Assembly: GCA_947095585.1 (NCBI GenBank) | Contig: OX352761.1 | Location: forward strand, 107,061,890 to 107,125,889 | Reading direction: 5' to 3' | DNA length: 64,000 nucleotides | Origin: Nephrocerus scutellatus | Lineage: Eukaryota > Arthropoda > Insecta > Diptera > Pipunculidae | Shown here: positions 33,060-44,260 of the stretch, piece by piece | Layout: every line of letters begins with the position of its first letter | How positions within the stretch are numbered: the stretch's first letter is position 1 | Made by a program: the position numbers and the translations under genes | Notes under the pieces: model-generated | Databases searched by the model: none | The model's input: the letters and a program-made list of their open reading frames with translations, nothing else | What the model was told of the DNA's origin: nothing

Positions 33060-33889
33060 ATGAAAGCATCATACCAATTCGGTATTCTGACTCCCTAGAG
33101 AGCTCCGGCTTTTGGGTTTACGTTGACACGGCAACACGCCTAACGAGTCAGATATCGAGCTTGGTATCTAAATCCTTCAAAAAATTAACAGCAAAGTTGT
33201 TCCAACAAATTAGGACAACTTTACAATTTCAGATCGCTACTAAAAGCTGTTTCTTATGCTTAGATAGAACTTAGTGAAGGGTTACTGTCAAACGAGCAGT
33301 CATACTGCGCTCACTGTTGACATTTATTATCAGGATACTCTGGCTAATTATAATGAATAGACAGACGCTTGAACAACGCTACCAAATAATATTAAATTTT
33401 ACAAATTTACGACAAAAACCTTGACAATATGGTATAAAATCCCTAGGCAAAGTTTGAATGCGATTTGATGAGCGTTGTGGAAACGTATAAAGAACATAAA
33501 GACACAAAGAAATCAGCGTTTTTATAGATTGATTAGAGATGTTTATAGATATTTGAAACACACAACCAAAAAGAAGCAGTATGAGAACGACTTAACTTCT
33601 GGTTTGCAAAATGCAGCTGGTTACTATGTGTGCACTCCATGGCTCGGAAGATAGAAGCACTGGTTGATACAGAAAAAAAGTTAAGAGTTCGGATCTGTCC
33701 TGAGTCTTTTCTTTTTTCCGTAAGGTTTTCCATAAGTGCATATAAATGGCACAGGTTCGAATCTCACTGAGTTGGTTTTTTTAATTTTTCTTATACGTAG
33801 CTCTTAACGGCTCGGCCTTTTCTAATTCCACTGTGGTTCGCTAGCAAAAGATAATAATCTTATTACTCTATCTTCTAATACGCCCTCCA
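33060..33889. other. unassigned stretch with one box B-like motif
   Basis: No ORF with a domain. GGTTCGAATCTC at about 33755 resembles a pol III box B, but no box A is evident at tRNA spacing. Confidence 0.35.
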
Positions 33890-34985
33890 AATGTATCTCT
33901 TTTTTTCTCACTTAATTTTAAGTTGTTTTTCTCCTTCCTATCGCTCATTCTCTCTTTACCTTAATTCTCTCTCATTTTCCCATTAATCTCTTTCTTCTTT
34001 TCCCACTCTCTTTTTTTTCCTCCCTCTTTCACTCAGTTTTTCGCCCGCTTTCACTCTCTTTTTGCCCTCTCTCTCTCTTATTTTTCCCATTTAATCTCTT
34101 TTTCTTTTCTTATTTTCTCTTCCACCTTCTTTCTACTTTTCTCACTCTCTTTTTCTTCCTCTCTCAGTCTATTTTTCTCCCTCTTTTACTCTAATTTTCT
34201 TGCTCACTCACTATTTCACCCTTTACACTCTTTTCGCCCTCTCTTTTATTTCTCGCTATTTAATTTTCTCGCGGGCGCCGTAGTGCGTTGGATTCCTAAG
34301 CAGGAGGTTCGTGGTTCGAATCCCAGAAACACCAAAAGACTTTTTCACGGTTCCACCTCTCGCGAATTTTTGATAAACGTTCGAAAGCAATAAGTCGTCA
34401 CGAAAAGCTGCTCAATTCGTCGTTCGGATACGGCATTAAATTGTAGGTCCCTTTTATTTGTATCGCGAAAAGCTACGAATTTGACCCCAACGGTCTGTTG
34501 CGCTATAATACTATCTGAGTAATTCGCTCTCTCTTTTAATCTCGTTTTCCTCTCTCTCTCTCTCTCTCTCTCCATTTTTCTACCTTTTTATCACTCTTTT
34601 TGTCTCTTTCTGAACCTTCCCCCTCTTTGTTTTTTCTATCCTTTTAAATATGTTCCTTCCTTTCATTTCTACCTATCTCTCTCTTTTCTACCTCCTTCTC
34701 CCTCTCTCTATCTCTTTCTCTCTTGTCCACCTCTCTCTCTCTCTCTCTTCTACCACTCTCTCTGTTTTTCTTTCTCTTTATATATCTTCCTTTCTCCCTT
34801 TCCCCTCTCTCTCTTTCTATCTCTCTCCTTCTATCTAATTATATATCTCTCTCTCTCTCTCTCTCTCTCTGTTATAAAATATCTATCTTTTCTACCTCTT
34901 TTTCTATCTGTTGTTCTTTCTCTTTATATATCTTCCTCTCTTTCTTTTTTATCTTTCTTTCTCTCTGTTATAAAAATGAGATCAC
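33890..34985. repeat. polypyrimidine (CT-rich) low-complexity tract split by a SINE
   Basis: The plus strand is almost all C and T in CTCTTTTTC- and CTCTCTCT-type runs from about 33890 to 34260 and from about 34525 to 34985, with SINE copy 2 between them. Open frames in it encode only Leu/Ser/Phe low-complexity strings. Confidence 0.93.
34267..34510 (+). mobile_element. tRNA-derived SINE, copy 2
   Basis: Same order of blocks as copy 1: a degenerate box A region, then AAGCAGGAGGTTCG, box B GGTTCGAATCC (34312-34322), AACACCAAAAG, CCACCTCTCGCGAAT, AAAAGCTGCTCAATTCG, GGTCCCTTTTATTTG and a GCGAAAAGCTACG end. The 3' tail is degraded (GCGCTATAATACTATC). It interrupts the polypyrimidine tract, so it inserted after the tract existed or beside an expanding one. 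Confidence 0.86.
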
Positions 34986-37149
34986 GTGTTTATGATTTTA
35001 ATTTTGAGAAATTTTCATCTACAGCTAGGCTTCAAACCATTTTTTATTGTTTCGTAGTTGTGAAAAAGGCAACGTTTCCCTCTTATGATCACAGTTGATA
35101 GGTTTGCAACTAGAAACCTAGAAACCATTTCAAGAATAATATTTAACTGTCTTCATCGATCTTGTCCCATTGTCCTGTGAATGAGAATCTTCTTTTGATG
35201 GCACCCCGAAGTGAAAACCATAAAAAACCTTTCTCTATAATTCCATTCAACGAGAAGTATTGTTTGGTTATTTTTTGTTGTGTTGTTGTGTGTTATAATA
35301 GACAAATAGTTTTAGCCTCGTAACATTCATTGCGATTTTTGACTATGCTAAGAAACGTTCGCCTTTCCCTTTGTTGGACAAAAACCAACCAAACGATAAG
35401 CAAAAAAAAAAAAAAAATAAACCGCCGCAAGTACTCCGACAAAAAATGACTGTAATTTGTTAAAAAATTTGAACCCTTTTCAAACCTAGAATTACGATTC
35501 TCGCGTTCTCGTGTACTCAATTGAGAAGCATAGAACCAACCACGACTGGGTTATAAGTCAGCCTAATGCTGGTAATCATGTTCTCTGACTTAACCGTGCA
35601 GGGCAAGTGGCACGCCGGCGCACTATGCGCACAAAATCCGAACTAAGTCAACCGAATTCGTAGAATACATGTTACCACGACTGGCGGGCGGGCGGACGCG
35701 CTCTTTGTGTTAGTCATTCATTGCACGCTGTATGCGCTGCATATTGCAACCCCCAACAAAGGAAGTGCTTATCCGCAATGCCATGAACAACTAATGCGCT
35801 TGCATATCAAGACACAACAACAAGAACAAAATGCAAGACAACAACTTGTTATGCAAATGAAGGCGATCGCAAACGAAGAACATCTCCCATCCGCGGCGGC
35901 GATGATAACGATGATCATGATCGGATGGGATGGGATGGGATGGGATGGTGATGGGAAAATTCTAAACAATAACGATCTTTCAGATGACGGACAAATGCAC
36001 CGATGGGGCTGAGGAAAGTTGTACTTGTTGGTACACACGAGACAGATGAACCCGATCGCTGGCTGTTGTGAGAAAAACGGATTTTTCACCTTTCTTAACA
36101 CGGCGGGAAAACTCTATGGCAATCGCAGACCCTAAGGGAAATTTCGACACCAACGCGAGCAAAATGCAACGAGTTGATGAGCGACTATAGTTTGTCAAAC
36201 AAAGTAAATGAACGATCGGATGCGGGGAAAAAAGAGTGGGGTGAGTGTCTGTGTATGTGTGTGTGTATGTGTGTTACGTCAGCCTCATCAAAAAAGTAAT
36301 AGCTGCGCGCCCGTCCGTCTGTCCTCTTGCTTCTTGTTATCGCCATGTTAACATCGATTAATTTATAAAAAAAAATCGTTGTGCAACTGAGCGCCCTCAT
36401 GATCGCCGATCAGCGTGATCGCATTCAACCACCCTGAGAATAACGGTCCACTCTATTGAACTTTCCAGTCAATAGCTGCGGCTGAACAAACTCGTGAGCA
36501 ATAAAGCAGAATGCCTTCGTGGAACGAACCGTAAATAAAACATCAAAACCGATCACTTGTAACATATGTAGGTACATACTTGTACTTGGATGTGCAAGTG
36601 AAGAATCCAGTGGAAGCGATATGTGAGTTTTGGAGGGGAGGGACAGAGTGACAAGGAGCAATCTCTCTGCTTAGTGAGTTCTCCAATTAGTTGGGGGGGG
36701 GGGGGGAAGAAGAATAACCAACTATTGACACAAACACTCATACACACATACACTAAACGAGAGAGTGCGATCAGATTTCCATCATCATTTCCTACATGTG
36801 TGTGCCTGTGTGCAATATAACCAAGTTGCCCGTTTTAACGGCTAAGTATGGTAGTGCATTCAATCGAATAAATTAAAAATGCTTCGCATATCGCATTTTA
36901 GAAGAGCGCGATGACAACCGCGGTGACTGATTTATGCATTCATTCATTGATTTGATCCAAATGGCGCTGACAATGGGCTCCGTTCCGATTCCGATCCTAC
37001 GTCACCACAATTTCGGGGCCAAGCCCTCAGGAAACATCCTCCTTCGATGACGACAACATCGTGGTTAAAAGAGAATCAAAATAAACAGGAATTCCAGTAA
37101 TTAATAGTTTTGACGAGTAAAGTCAATTACTACAATTACTCGACATATA
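34986..37149. other. unique-looking island with simple repeats
   Basis: It contains (GGGAT)n at 35925-35956, a TG-rich run at 36245-36275 and a 14-G run at 36693-36706. ORFs here of 60-110 codons are mostly by-products of these repeats. No gene is recognised. Confidence 0.4.
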
Positions 37150-37544
37150 CACTGCGGTTCACTAGATTAGAAGCACATGATTAAGATTTCGCAAGTTATA
37201 TGTCAGGAAAGAAAAAACAAATGATGGTGAAAGTAAGAGTATTTTATGGGTAATATAAAATCTAGTTTTAAAAAATATTCAGAACAAGATAAAGTTACAT
37301 TAAAGACCTTTTTGGCAAATGAGTCAGAATGGCATGCATTTAAATTGGTGTATACATATATTTAGGAGCACCTTACAGATTAATTAAAATTTTGGTTTTT
37401 TTTTTTGAAAATTTATTGAAATTATATTTCTTTTGACGGGTTTAGTAGAGGGTGAAATTTAGAGCATTTCGAAGTGTGAAATGGTGATTTAATTTTTCCA
37501 CATTCCGCTACGCATTGGTGATCAACAAAATATCCAGTACACAA

Positions 37545-38510
37545 TAGAGGTCTGCAATGAATGTCTTAAAACACGTTTCAAGACATTCATTATTATTTGG
37601 GTTCCCATCACTATTGTACTCTAAGCTTGAAATCTAAAACGAATAGTTCACCTGGTGTTTGTTTGTCAAATGGGTAGTTCACCCATTCTCAAGAAAATGT
37701 TAAGTGCAGTGTACTCACAAAGAATGGGTTCAGTACACTGAGTACACCGAATATAGTACGAGTGCACTGAGTACACTGAGTACACTGAATGAATGATTCA
37801 TTCATTTTTAGCCTTTGGTAACTATTTAGCAGGATTCTACTGAAGAAAACTGGCTGTAATCAATAAATTAATAAAGAAAACAAAAATAATGATTATCGTT
37901 GTAATCTTGGCTAGAGCCATTGCAAGTTTTGCTGCAACTGTATCAGAAGGAATGAAACAGTTGTTTTAAACAGTTATTTTGTTGTTATTTTTTGTTTACC
38001 AATAACAAACACATGCGTTTGTGTGTCGCAGATTGCTATGAGCGTGTAAATCGAAATCACTATTAGTATTTTTCACCACTGACATTGTTTTTTCGTATAA
38101 TTATGTTTTAGCTAAATGAAACATATAATACAAATAATTTATTTAAAAATTAATTATTTTTTAGCGATTTTGTATAAACCTAGACACCATGTTAGTTCTT
38201 ATGTGAGTGTTAAAAGTTAACTCAGTTCATTCAGTATACTCGGTGTACTCGGTGTACTCGGTGTACTCAGTGCATTTTTAGCAGTTTTTATTGCACACGT
38301 TTTGTTTGGATAGAGTATTCAAATGCAAAAGAGAATCAAACAGTGTACTCGCTTTGGTTTGTGGTGATCGAATGTTGTACAGTGTTTGTTTCATAGGAAT
38401 GGGTACTCGATTTCAGTGCACACTAGTTCGTATTATTGCAATGAATAGATTACACTGAAGTACTTTACCCTATTGCAGAGAGCAAATGAATGTATTCATG
38501 CAGACCTCTA
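37545..38510. mobile_element. hAT-type nonautonomous element nested in the Tc1-like element
   Basis: The 966-bp element is flanked by an exact 8-bp duplication GTACACAA (37537-37544 and 38511-38518), which fits the hAT preference nTnnnnAn. The ends are inverted: TAGAGGTCTGCA at the left matches TGCAGACCTCTA at the right perfectly for 12 bp. Inside, arrays of GAGTACACYG-type units near 37720-37793 are mirrored by CGGTGTACT units near 38226-38275, like the subterminal repeats that bind hAT transposases. No ORF of note, so it would depend on a transposase elsewhere. Confidence 0.9.
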
Positions 38511-38529
38511 GTACACAAACCACGCTTTT

Positions 38530-39190
38530 CAACATCTTGGTTGCACTTTGGAGTCCTTTGCGGGTCTTTTGAGTATCTTTTGGGGTCTTCTGAGGGTATT
38601 TTGCTGGTACTTTTGGTGTCTTTAGATGGTTCTTTTGGCGAACTTTTTGAAGGTTTTTGGGGGTCCTTTTGGGGTCTCGTTAGAATCTTTTGTTGGTCTT
38701 TTTGGATATTTAGGGGTATTTTGGAAGTGTTTTGGTATTCTTTTGTTGGTCTTTTGGAGGTGTGTCTTTTGAGAGTGTTTTTGGAGATATTTTTGGAGTA
38801 TTTTGCGGGTCTTTACGTGGTATTTGGTGGGTCTTTTGGGAGTGTTTTTGAGGTATTTTAAAAGTATTTTAACGACCTTTCGTTAATGTTTTGGTGGTTC
38901 TGGGGAGTATTTTGGTGGGTCTTTAGAGGGTCTTTTGGGGTACTATTTGGAGTGTTTTGGGGATTTTAGGAGGTATTTTTGAGGGTAATTTTAGAGGTCT
39001 TTTGGTAGGTCTTTCGGAATTCTTTCTTTTTTCTCCTTTTTCTGGGGGTTTTGGGGCTCTATTGGAAATTTTTGGGTGGCCTTTTGGGAGTCTTTTGAGG
39101 GTTTTTTTTGGAGTGTTTTGAGGGCTTTTAGGAGGTATTTTAGGGGTTCTTTTGAGAGGTTTTTTGGGGGTCTTTAGAAATATTTTGATG
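38530..39190. repeat. GT-rich degenerate minisatellite (GGTCTTTTGGGG-type)
   Basis: Irregular tandem units built from GGTCTTTTGGGG and GTATTTTGG. The ORF at 38490-38861 is a by-product giving a Gly/Phe/Leu/Ser-rich repeat. The tract continues the sequence cut by the hAT element, so it was there before the hAT insertion. Confidence 0.85.
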
Positions 39191-39555
39191 ATCTTTTTTA
39201 TATATTTTTAATAAAAAGTCTAATACACATTTCTATATTTTATATTATAGAGCATTCCTAATTACCCAGTTATGACATTTTGTTGCGCAGTGAACTCAAT
39301 TATTTTGCTATGTTATATATCGAGTCGTGCGATAAGAGTCCATTGATCGGATTTAATATCTCCCTTTACTCGTCTTATCATTCATCATTCATTCATATGG
39401 ATTTTTAGCGTGAATATTAACCTTTAATCTTTTCATCACACCAAAGAAGATAATTTCTAACACGCGTACACAAGTACACACACCCACTTTTTATATTATT
39501 TTAAATTCATATAATTTTTAATAATGAGTTGAACTATTTTTTTTTTCAAGATAAC
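39191..39555. other. AT-rich stretch inside the Tc1-like element
   Basis: No feature is seen beyond A/T runs; it is probably part of the foreign interior. Confidence 0.4.
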
Positions 39556-39559
39556 ATTA

Positions 39560-40443
39560 AAAATTTTTAATGGGGTTGTACAATGTGGCCAAGTAATCAA
39601 GTGAAATCTCATTCCAGGAAAGCTTTACAGCATCGATCAGCGCTTCCTTATCATCGTATTTTGTCCCACCTCCGTACAATTTTCTTGTGAGCCCGCCCCA
39701 GATATTTTCTATAATGTTAAGGCCTGGCGAATGGCATTCAACATTTTCACTGACAACAAAAGAGCGGTGTGTTTAGGAGCGTTCCTTGTTGAAATATCTA
39801 TGAAAGTGGTCCAAAGAGATCGTGGATTTTCGGTAAAGCTGATTCCAACACCGCTTTGTAGCTATTTACTGTCATTTTTGAGCTTTGTCGATGGTGTCAT
39901 ATTAAGATATTGCAGCCCATACCATTACGCCCCATTCTCTATTATGATGGCGGATTAAAAACAGCTCATATTTCCTTAGATCGTGGAAATAAAAGTTATA
40001 GCCATCCGGTCCATCTAAATTTTCATCAGAAAGTACTACTTTTTTCTACTTATTCGAACATGCTTCTTGTTGCACATCCCAGGTCATGTGGCCTTTTGCG
40101 AATTGTAAGCGTTGAAGCATTAGGTGGTGGTTTTTTCTTCGGCTTTAGTCGCTTGAGTTGTTTGGCACTACGAATCACATGACAAAACGGTAGATTTACT
40201 TGCAGTAACAACAGCTACTTCTCTGATTTTAGCTGTCGAAACAGCTGAATGTGGAGATTTCCTTTGTAATTTTCCCGTACATTTTCGTATCCCTGAAATA
40301 ATTACCAACAGGATGATGACTCCGATTGATGTTGCAAGCGATAGCACGCTCCTTGAGCCTTCCGAATGGTAAACATCTATTTTTGTCTTCTCTGACAATG
40401 TCAAACAATTTTTCTTATCCATTACTTTTAAAAAATAAGGCAA
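39560..40443 (-). pseudogene. Tc1-like transposase, broken
   Basis: Read from 40422 down. The N-terminal helix-turn-helix region starts MDKKNCLTLSEKTKIDV. The first catalytic Asp is kept in LSDE, followed by LDGPDGYNFYF (about 40000-40030), then GVMVWAAIS (about 39905-39930). The region before the third Asp is NAPKHTALL, and the third motif reads HSPGLNIIENIWGGL. There the expected Asp codon is Gly (GGC, 39722-39724), which would abolish catalysis. Stops and at least two frameshifts also occur. The family length is normally about 340 residues; the pieces here cover most of that. Confidence 0.85.
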
Positions 40444-40762
40444 AACCTTTCTTTTTTTACAAAATTAACTTTTAATACAAAAAATGAACCACTTCCCAAA
40501 CAACGATAGTACTTTGACTGCTTCTAAACTAATGAACCAATGTAAATGCATGCCATTCTGACTCGACTTATTCAGTTAAAGTTTCAAAAAACTACCGTTA
40601 GCTTTGTTTTTTTAAAATTTTGGAATTCACCGTTCCATTCCACATGAACCACTGTCTCTTTTGCAATTTTGTTTTTTTTTTTCTCTTATTGCAATATAAC
40701 CGGAGAAAGATCATTTTTATTTCTCAAAATTGCCTGCTTCTAATCGAGTGACCCGCAGTGTA

Positions 40763-41684
40763 TGTATATATAATATAGCATCGCGGTGGGAACTGGAAAC
40801 GCTTTTAGTTCAAGACCGGGAGGATACAGCCAATTTGAGAGCGTGTAAACATCCAACTCACACACACGCACACACACACTATCTTGCCGGCTGCCGTTGT
40901 CGATCAGTCAGTTAATAAAACGATCAAATTTCATTAAACGAAACGTGAGACATTTTCCTCCGATCGTTCGTTCGTTCGTTGATCGTTCAAGTTGACTTGC
41001 TGGCGTTTTATTATATTGCCGCTGCAATTTCCCTGCATTCGTCAGCACATCGCACTCTCGATAGTTTGTATATTTGTGTGTGTGTGTGTGCGTGAGTAAC
41101 TTTTTTATGCATATCTGCTCCTTTCGATCAGAAAGTAAAATGATTTGAATAAATGCAAAGAAAAGTACAACGTGACGCGCTCGAGTAAATCACCACACGC
41201 AACGACGCTATGCAACGCCGCAATGCACTGAAGAGACGATGTCCAATGTCGCGCAGCGCACTCACTCATGTTCTGTCAGTTGAAAATCGATTAATTAATT
41301 CAGTTAATCATTTATCGGTGTGAGTTTACTTCGTGTTGTTGCGGTATTGTATCTCTTGTTTTTGTATGAAGAGTAGCAGCAAAATGTCGAAATTTTGTCA
41401 ACCGACCACGCGACGATAATTTGATTTGCACGCCGACTCGTTTTGATAGTTGAACGACGTGCACAGCGACTTACGCAACTGCTGCGAACTAAAGTTTTAC
41501 TAAAGTACAGAATTTTGTGTCATATGCCCATTGAGGGGTTAAACGAGCTTCGAAAATAGAAAACTTTTAATTTCTGATCATGTTTTCAGTTTTCTGGTGA
41601 GTTCATTATCTGCCACTGAATGGCTTGTAGTGTAGTAAGAGTACTAGACGCAGACTTAGAAAGGCAAACATTTCACATTTTTAG
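40763..41684. other. unique-looking island
   Basis: (CA)n and (TG)n runs at 40855-40880 and 41075-41091, and a (GTTC)n run around 40965-40982. No gene is recognised. Confidence 0.4.
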
Positions 41685-41890
41685 TTCTCTATATAAACTC
41701 TGTGAGTCCGAGTTTGTTTGTTTGTGACTTCGTGTTTCCGTGTGTTTGTTTGTTTGCGGAGCCTTGTGAACAATTTTTAATCCATAGCTCGATTTTATTC
41801 AAATTTTGCACATCTCCGATGACAACACTTTCCAAAAAAAATTTAGAAGTGATTGTGGAAAGGGTCGAGGCGCCCTCTTATTATTATTGT
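41685..41890 (+). repeat. dispersed TTTG-core repeat, copy 3
   Basis: Begins TTCTCTATATAAACTC, has TTTGTTTGTTTGTG and GTTTGTTTGTTTGCGG cores, then AACAATTTTTAATCC, TCGATTTTATTCAAATTTTG and GATGACAACACTTTCC. It ends near GGCGCCCTC and a TTA run. Confidence 0.78.
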
Positions 41891-42019
41891 CATTTAGGTC
41901 TTTATTGAAAATACATTACTAACATATTAGATGGTAGTGATTATAATTAAGAGACTATTAACAGACTTGTAAATATACTATTACAACTATGATATGATTT
42001 AACTAACTAATTGAACAGA

Positions 42020-43090
42020 GATTCTGAATGATTATCTATCTACCTGGGGCTCTCAGCCCGGTAGAAGAAGAATACTTAAGAATACTGTTATTAGTACTGC
42101 TGACACCATATTAGGTAGTAGTCGTAGAAATCGGAACAACTGGTTCGATGACGAATGTAAGCTAGCGATTGAACGTAAGAATGTTGCGTACCGAGCAATA
42201 GAGCGCGGGCACGCTAGGATGAATATAAACAGCTCAGAAGATATGGAAAAACAGTTATCACAGGCGAAGGAAAGCAGCCTCTGAGAAGAATCTCGTCCGT
42301 AAACTAGAACAGTACAGAGAGCAAGGGCTGCACCAGGCGCGGAAGTTCTACCAAAGAGTCCGCGGTATGGCGCAATATACACCGCGTTGCACATACTGCA
42401 AAGACAAAGAGGGTAATCTGATCGCCGATTTCAAAGACATCTTAGAGCGATGGGAAGAGGTTTTTGCATGAGTTACTAAAAGGCCAGCTAACTGAAGAAT
42501 TGGAGGTTCCACCAATGACCGAAGACCATACTATGCTGCTGCCACCAAGCATAGACGAAGTTAGCAGAGCGATAAATCGGCTCAAAAATTATTAGGCCTC
42601 GGGATCAGATGGGATCCCAGCGGAACTGAATAAAATACGAGGCACCACATTACACCACAATTCATGAAATTATAGTGCAAGTATGAGAGGAAGAAGCGAT
42701 GCAAGAAGACTGGTGAAGAGGCATCCTGTGCCCCATATACATAAGAAGGGAGATATCACAAAATGCAGCAATTATCGTGGTATAACGTTGTTGAGTACCG
42801 CGTATAAGATTTTCTCCTCTTTCCTTCAAGACAGGGTAGCCCTATACGCTAAAGTCATCATTGGTCCATACCAGTGTGGCTTCATCCCAGGCAAATCAAC
42901 AACTGATCAGATTTACACCCTTAGGCGGGTGATGGAAAAATGTCTAGAGTTTCAAAACTCACTACAACATCTTTTTATAAAGCCGCCTATGATAGAATAG
43001 CCAGAGTAGAATTTTATAAAGTCATGAGACTATGTAGGTTGATGATGACCAATATTATAAGCCAAGTAAAAATATCCGGACTATCATTGC
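42020..43090 (+). pseudogene. RTE-type LINE remnant, plus strand
   Basis: NNWFDDECKLAIERKNVAYR (about 42140-42200) and ARKFYQRVRG mark the region between endonuclease and RT. NWRFH..TM-type and ITKCSNYRGITLLSTAYKI (42743-42800) lead to the RT palm, GPYQCGFIPGKSTTDQI (about 42860-42910). Several frameshifts and stops break it, and it ends near the first palm Asp region. Same family as 19490-21400. Confidence 0.85.
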
Positions 43091-43534
43091 ATTCAGACCT
43101 GTGAATGAACTCATTATGCTTTGACATAATATGAGAAGCAACTTTTTGGATTCTCTAGCTTTGTTTCTGCTGATAAACTGATTTCTTATAGAAGTTTGAC
43201 CACCACTTGTTGAAATCGATAATGTCAGTAGAAGATATTTCGATCACATCAAAATTTTCCTGCTGTAGATGATGTTTTAATGTGATCCGAGTATTCTTCT
43301 GGTAGATAAATTGTGATGGCGATTTTAGCGGTATTTAAAATTGAGAATAGCGAAATAAATAATACATTATTAGTTTGTACTGAGATCTATGCAAAAAGGT
43401 AGCAGTGATTGTCGTTGGTTCCTTTTAGCAATAATACCAAATAATATTAAATTGAACTACTTAAGACTGTTGTTAGTGTTCCCCTATCTTAATACATAAA
43501 ATAGAGAAGTTATGTATGTGTGTGTCCGTCTAGG
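43091..43534. other. unassigned AT-rich stretch
   Basis: No ORF or repeat that I can support. Confidence 0.4.
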
Positions 43535-44260
43535 TAGTTAGGTAGAGTGATGGTCCCCGCTGTACTTGTGAGGTCCTCAATTAACGCTAGTGTGTGCCAT
43601 TTTGATGCCACAAATCTCAAGGGAGCTAGTATAGATATTTAAGTGATTAAGATGCAGCCTTTATCGTTCAGATACGAGATCATCTCGATGATGCTGTAAT
43701 CTGAGAGCTCTTTTAGGTCATGAAAAAATGGTTAACCTAAAATGCAGTGTCTTAGCCCTGCTAGGGCCGGACAACTGCAGAGGAAGTGTATGAGAGTTTC
43801 TATCTCATTTTCATCTTTGCAACTTCTGTAGAAGTTGTTGTGCGGTATACCCAACTTAGAAGCATGACTGCCCACTGGCCAGTGGCCCGTGATGATAGCC
43901 ACAGCTCTGGCAATATCCTTCTGGGTTCTAGATAACAACTCGGTGGTTTTACTTTTGTTGTAGGATGGCCACTTCAATCTTGATATGGCGCAGTTCGACA
44001 GACTGTTTTACTTGAGCTGTGTCTTAGTATTACAAAAGGAGAGAATATGCTCCTTGACTTGACCTATCTGTCTAACTAACTCCGGAGTGGCCTTCCGATA
44101 TCCAGGGTCGCTGCAAGATGAATAGAGTTGTTAGGACACTTCTAGGGGTGAGTAGTGTCCCTGTTAGTTAGGAAGAGACAGATATTAGCGTCGATTACAT
44201 AGTTTTTAGGGTCGCTGTGGTGAATAGTAATGGTAAGTCAATGATATGAGAGGTGGCCAG
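43535..44260 (-). pseudogene. LINE remnant A, second copy: C-terminal zinc knuckle and 3' UTR
   Basis: Minus-strand translation of 43732-43977 gives AIITGHWPVGSHASKLGIP, then YRSCKDENEIETLIHFLCSC with the CX2C-H-C spacing of the ORF2 C-terminal knuckle. VELRHIK-like residues (NCAISRLKW frame-shifted) lie upstream. The 3' UTR shares blocks with 8750-9180. It lacks RT and is 5'-truncated, as is usual for LINE insertions. Confidence 0.8.

Larger units (their letters stand above)
37150..40760 (-). mobile_element. Tc1-like transposon, interrupted by nested insertions
   Basis: The ends carry 26-bp inverted repeats with two mismatches, starting CACTGCGG and ending ATTAGAAGCA, flanked by TA on both sides (37148-37149 and 40761-40762). 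Inward about 170-230 bp lies a second matching pair, GAGTCAGAATGGCATGCATT on each side, and an inner copy of the terminal motif (TTCATTAGTTTAGAAGCA near 40521-40538, weaker near 37352-37376). This is the IR/DR layout known from some Tc1-like elements. A broken transposase lies at 39560-40443. The interior from about 37400 to 39540 is foreign, so the original element was probably about 1.5 kb. Confidence 0.88.

Noticed and set aside
38490..38861. 123-codon Gly/Phe-rich ORF
   Set aside because: By-product of the GT-rich minisatellite; the first codons lie at the hAT element end.
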